Source: Actinomycetes bacterium (GTDB taxonomy: Bacteria > Actinomycetota > Actinomycetes > Actinomycetales > Microbacteriaceae). Taken from it: 13,336 bases of DNA. The position numbers were made by a program, and so were the translations under genes. The stretch is taken from positions 1 through 13,336 of the forward strand of contig JAEWDJ010000053.1 in NCBI GenBank assembly GCA_023390155.1, given 5' to 3'. Shown here piece by piece: positions 13,275 to 13,336 of the stretch (the first letter of the stretch is position 1; every line of letters starts with the position of its first letter). The notes beneath the pieces were generated by a model. It saw only the letters and a program-made list of their open reading frames with translations. It was not told the origin of the DNA and made no database searches.

Positions 13275-13292
13275 CCCGGCGTCGGCGCCGGG
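13275..13292 (-). terminator. Short hairpin in the gap upstream of the lipoprotein gene
   Basis: CCCGGCG (13275-13281) and CGCCGGG (13286-13292) form a perfect 7-bp stem with a four-base loop, midway between the stop at 13311 and the lipoprotein start. It could end the upstream transcript partly, or protect and separate the lipoprotein mRNA so that it is made in excess. No T-run is present. Confidence 0.45.
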
Positions 13293-13310
13293 AGCTTCGG
13301 GGGAGGGGTG

Positions 13311-13336
13311 CTACTTCAGGGAGCCGCTGCCGAGCC
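13311..13336 (-). CDS. 3' end of an upstream gene, possibly an ABC permease
   Basis: Only the last seven full codons and the TAG stop are in the window; they read LGSGSLK. Sugar ABC permeases often end in a short Gly/Ser-rich, basic tail of this kind, and the position directly before a substrate-binding lipoprotein gene fits. The stretch is too short to be sure that it is coding. Confidence 0.35.

Noticed and set aside
1..13336. Defence system, mobile element or secondary-metabolite cluster
   Set aside because: I looked for transposases, integrases, nucleases, toxin-antitoxin pairs, CRISPR repeats and biosynthetic genes and saw none; every recognised gene has an ordinary chromosomal function.

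Overview
This looks like a chromosomal segment from a high-GC actinobacterium, most likely Microbacteriaceae or a close relative. The inference rests on the very GC-rich third codon positions, long spurious antisense frames, several genes that look leaderless, and close family matches to mycobacterial proteins (Rv0805, CpsY, CtpE). There is no rRNA, tRNA, CRISPR array, insertion sequence or phage gene. Gene density is high and no gap between genes exceeds about 130 bases.

Layout. Bases 2-994 hold the 3' part of a membrane-anchored lipase-like protein. A cytoplasmic family 3 glycoside hydrolase follows (1068-3323) and ends at a GNRA-loop hairpin. Next come two small, extremely acidic, probably disordered proteins on the same strand (3393-4002) and a strong hairpin. 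Three small minus-strand genes of unknown function fill 4139-5005. A cyclic-nucleotide phosphodiesterase of the Rv0805 type (5136-6062, +) and a Stealth phosphotransferase of the CpsY type (6046-7695, -) converge and overlap by 17 bases, the same arrangement as Rv0805/Rv0806c in Mycobacterium tuberculosis. Divergent from the Stealth gene are an alpha/beta hydrolase (7759-8520), a 111-residue protein of unknown function (8606-8941) and a four-helix membrane protein (9032-9454), all on +. The last of these runs 71 bases into the 3' end of a CtpE-type P-type ATPase (9384-11810, -). Upstream of the ATPase on the minus strand are a sugar-type ABC transporter lipoprotein (11921-13249) and, at the window edge, the last codons of another gene, possibly a permease.

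How the genes may work together. Sugar uptake (lipoprotein, possible permease) and intracellular glucoside cleavage (GH3) are both present, but they are about 9 kb apart on opposite strands and need not share a substrate. The phosphodiesterase/Stealth pair is the clearest conserved unit. Its products point to cyclic-nucleotide hydrolysis and to cell-surface polysaccharide phosphotransfer respectively; a functional link is unproven.

No obviously new multi-gene system is visible. The items most worth a second look are a short upstream ORF overlapping the phosphodiesterase start codon, a Glu-to-Leu change in the M4 ion-path motif of the ATPase, the paired acidic proteins, and repeated TANNNT hexamers placed 5-7 bases before start codons.
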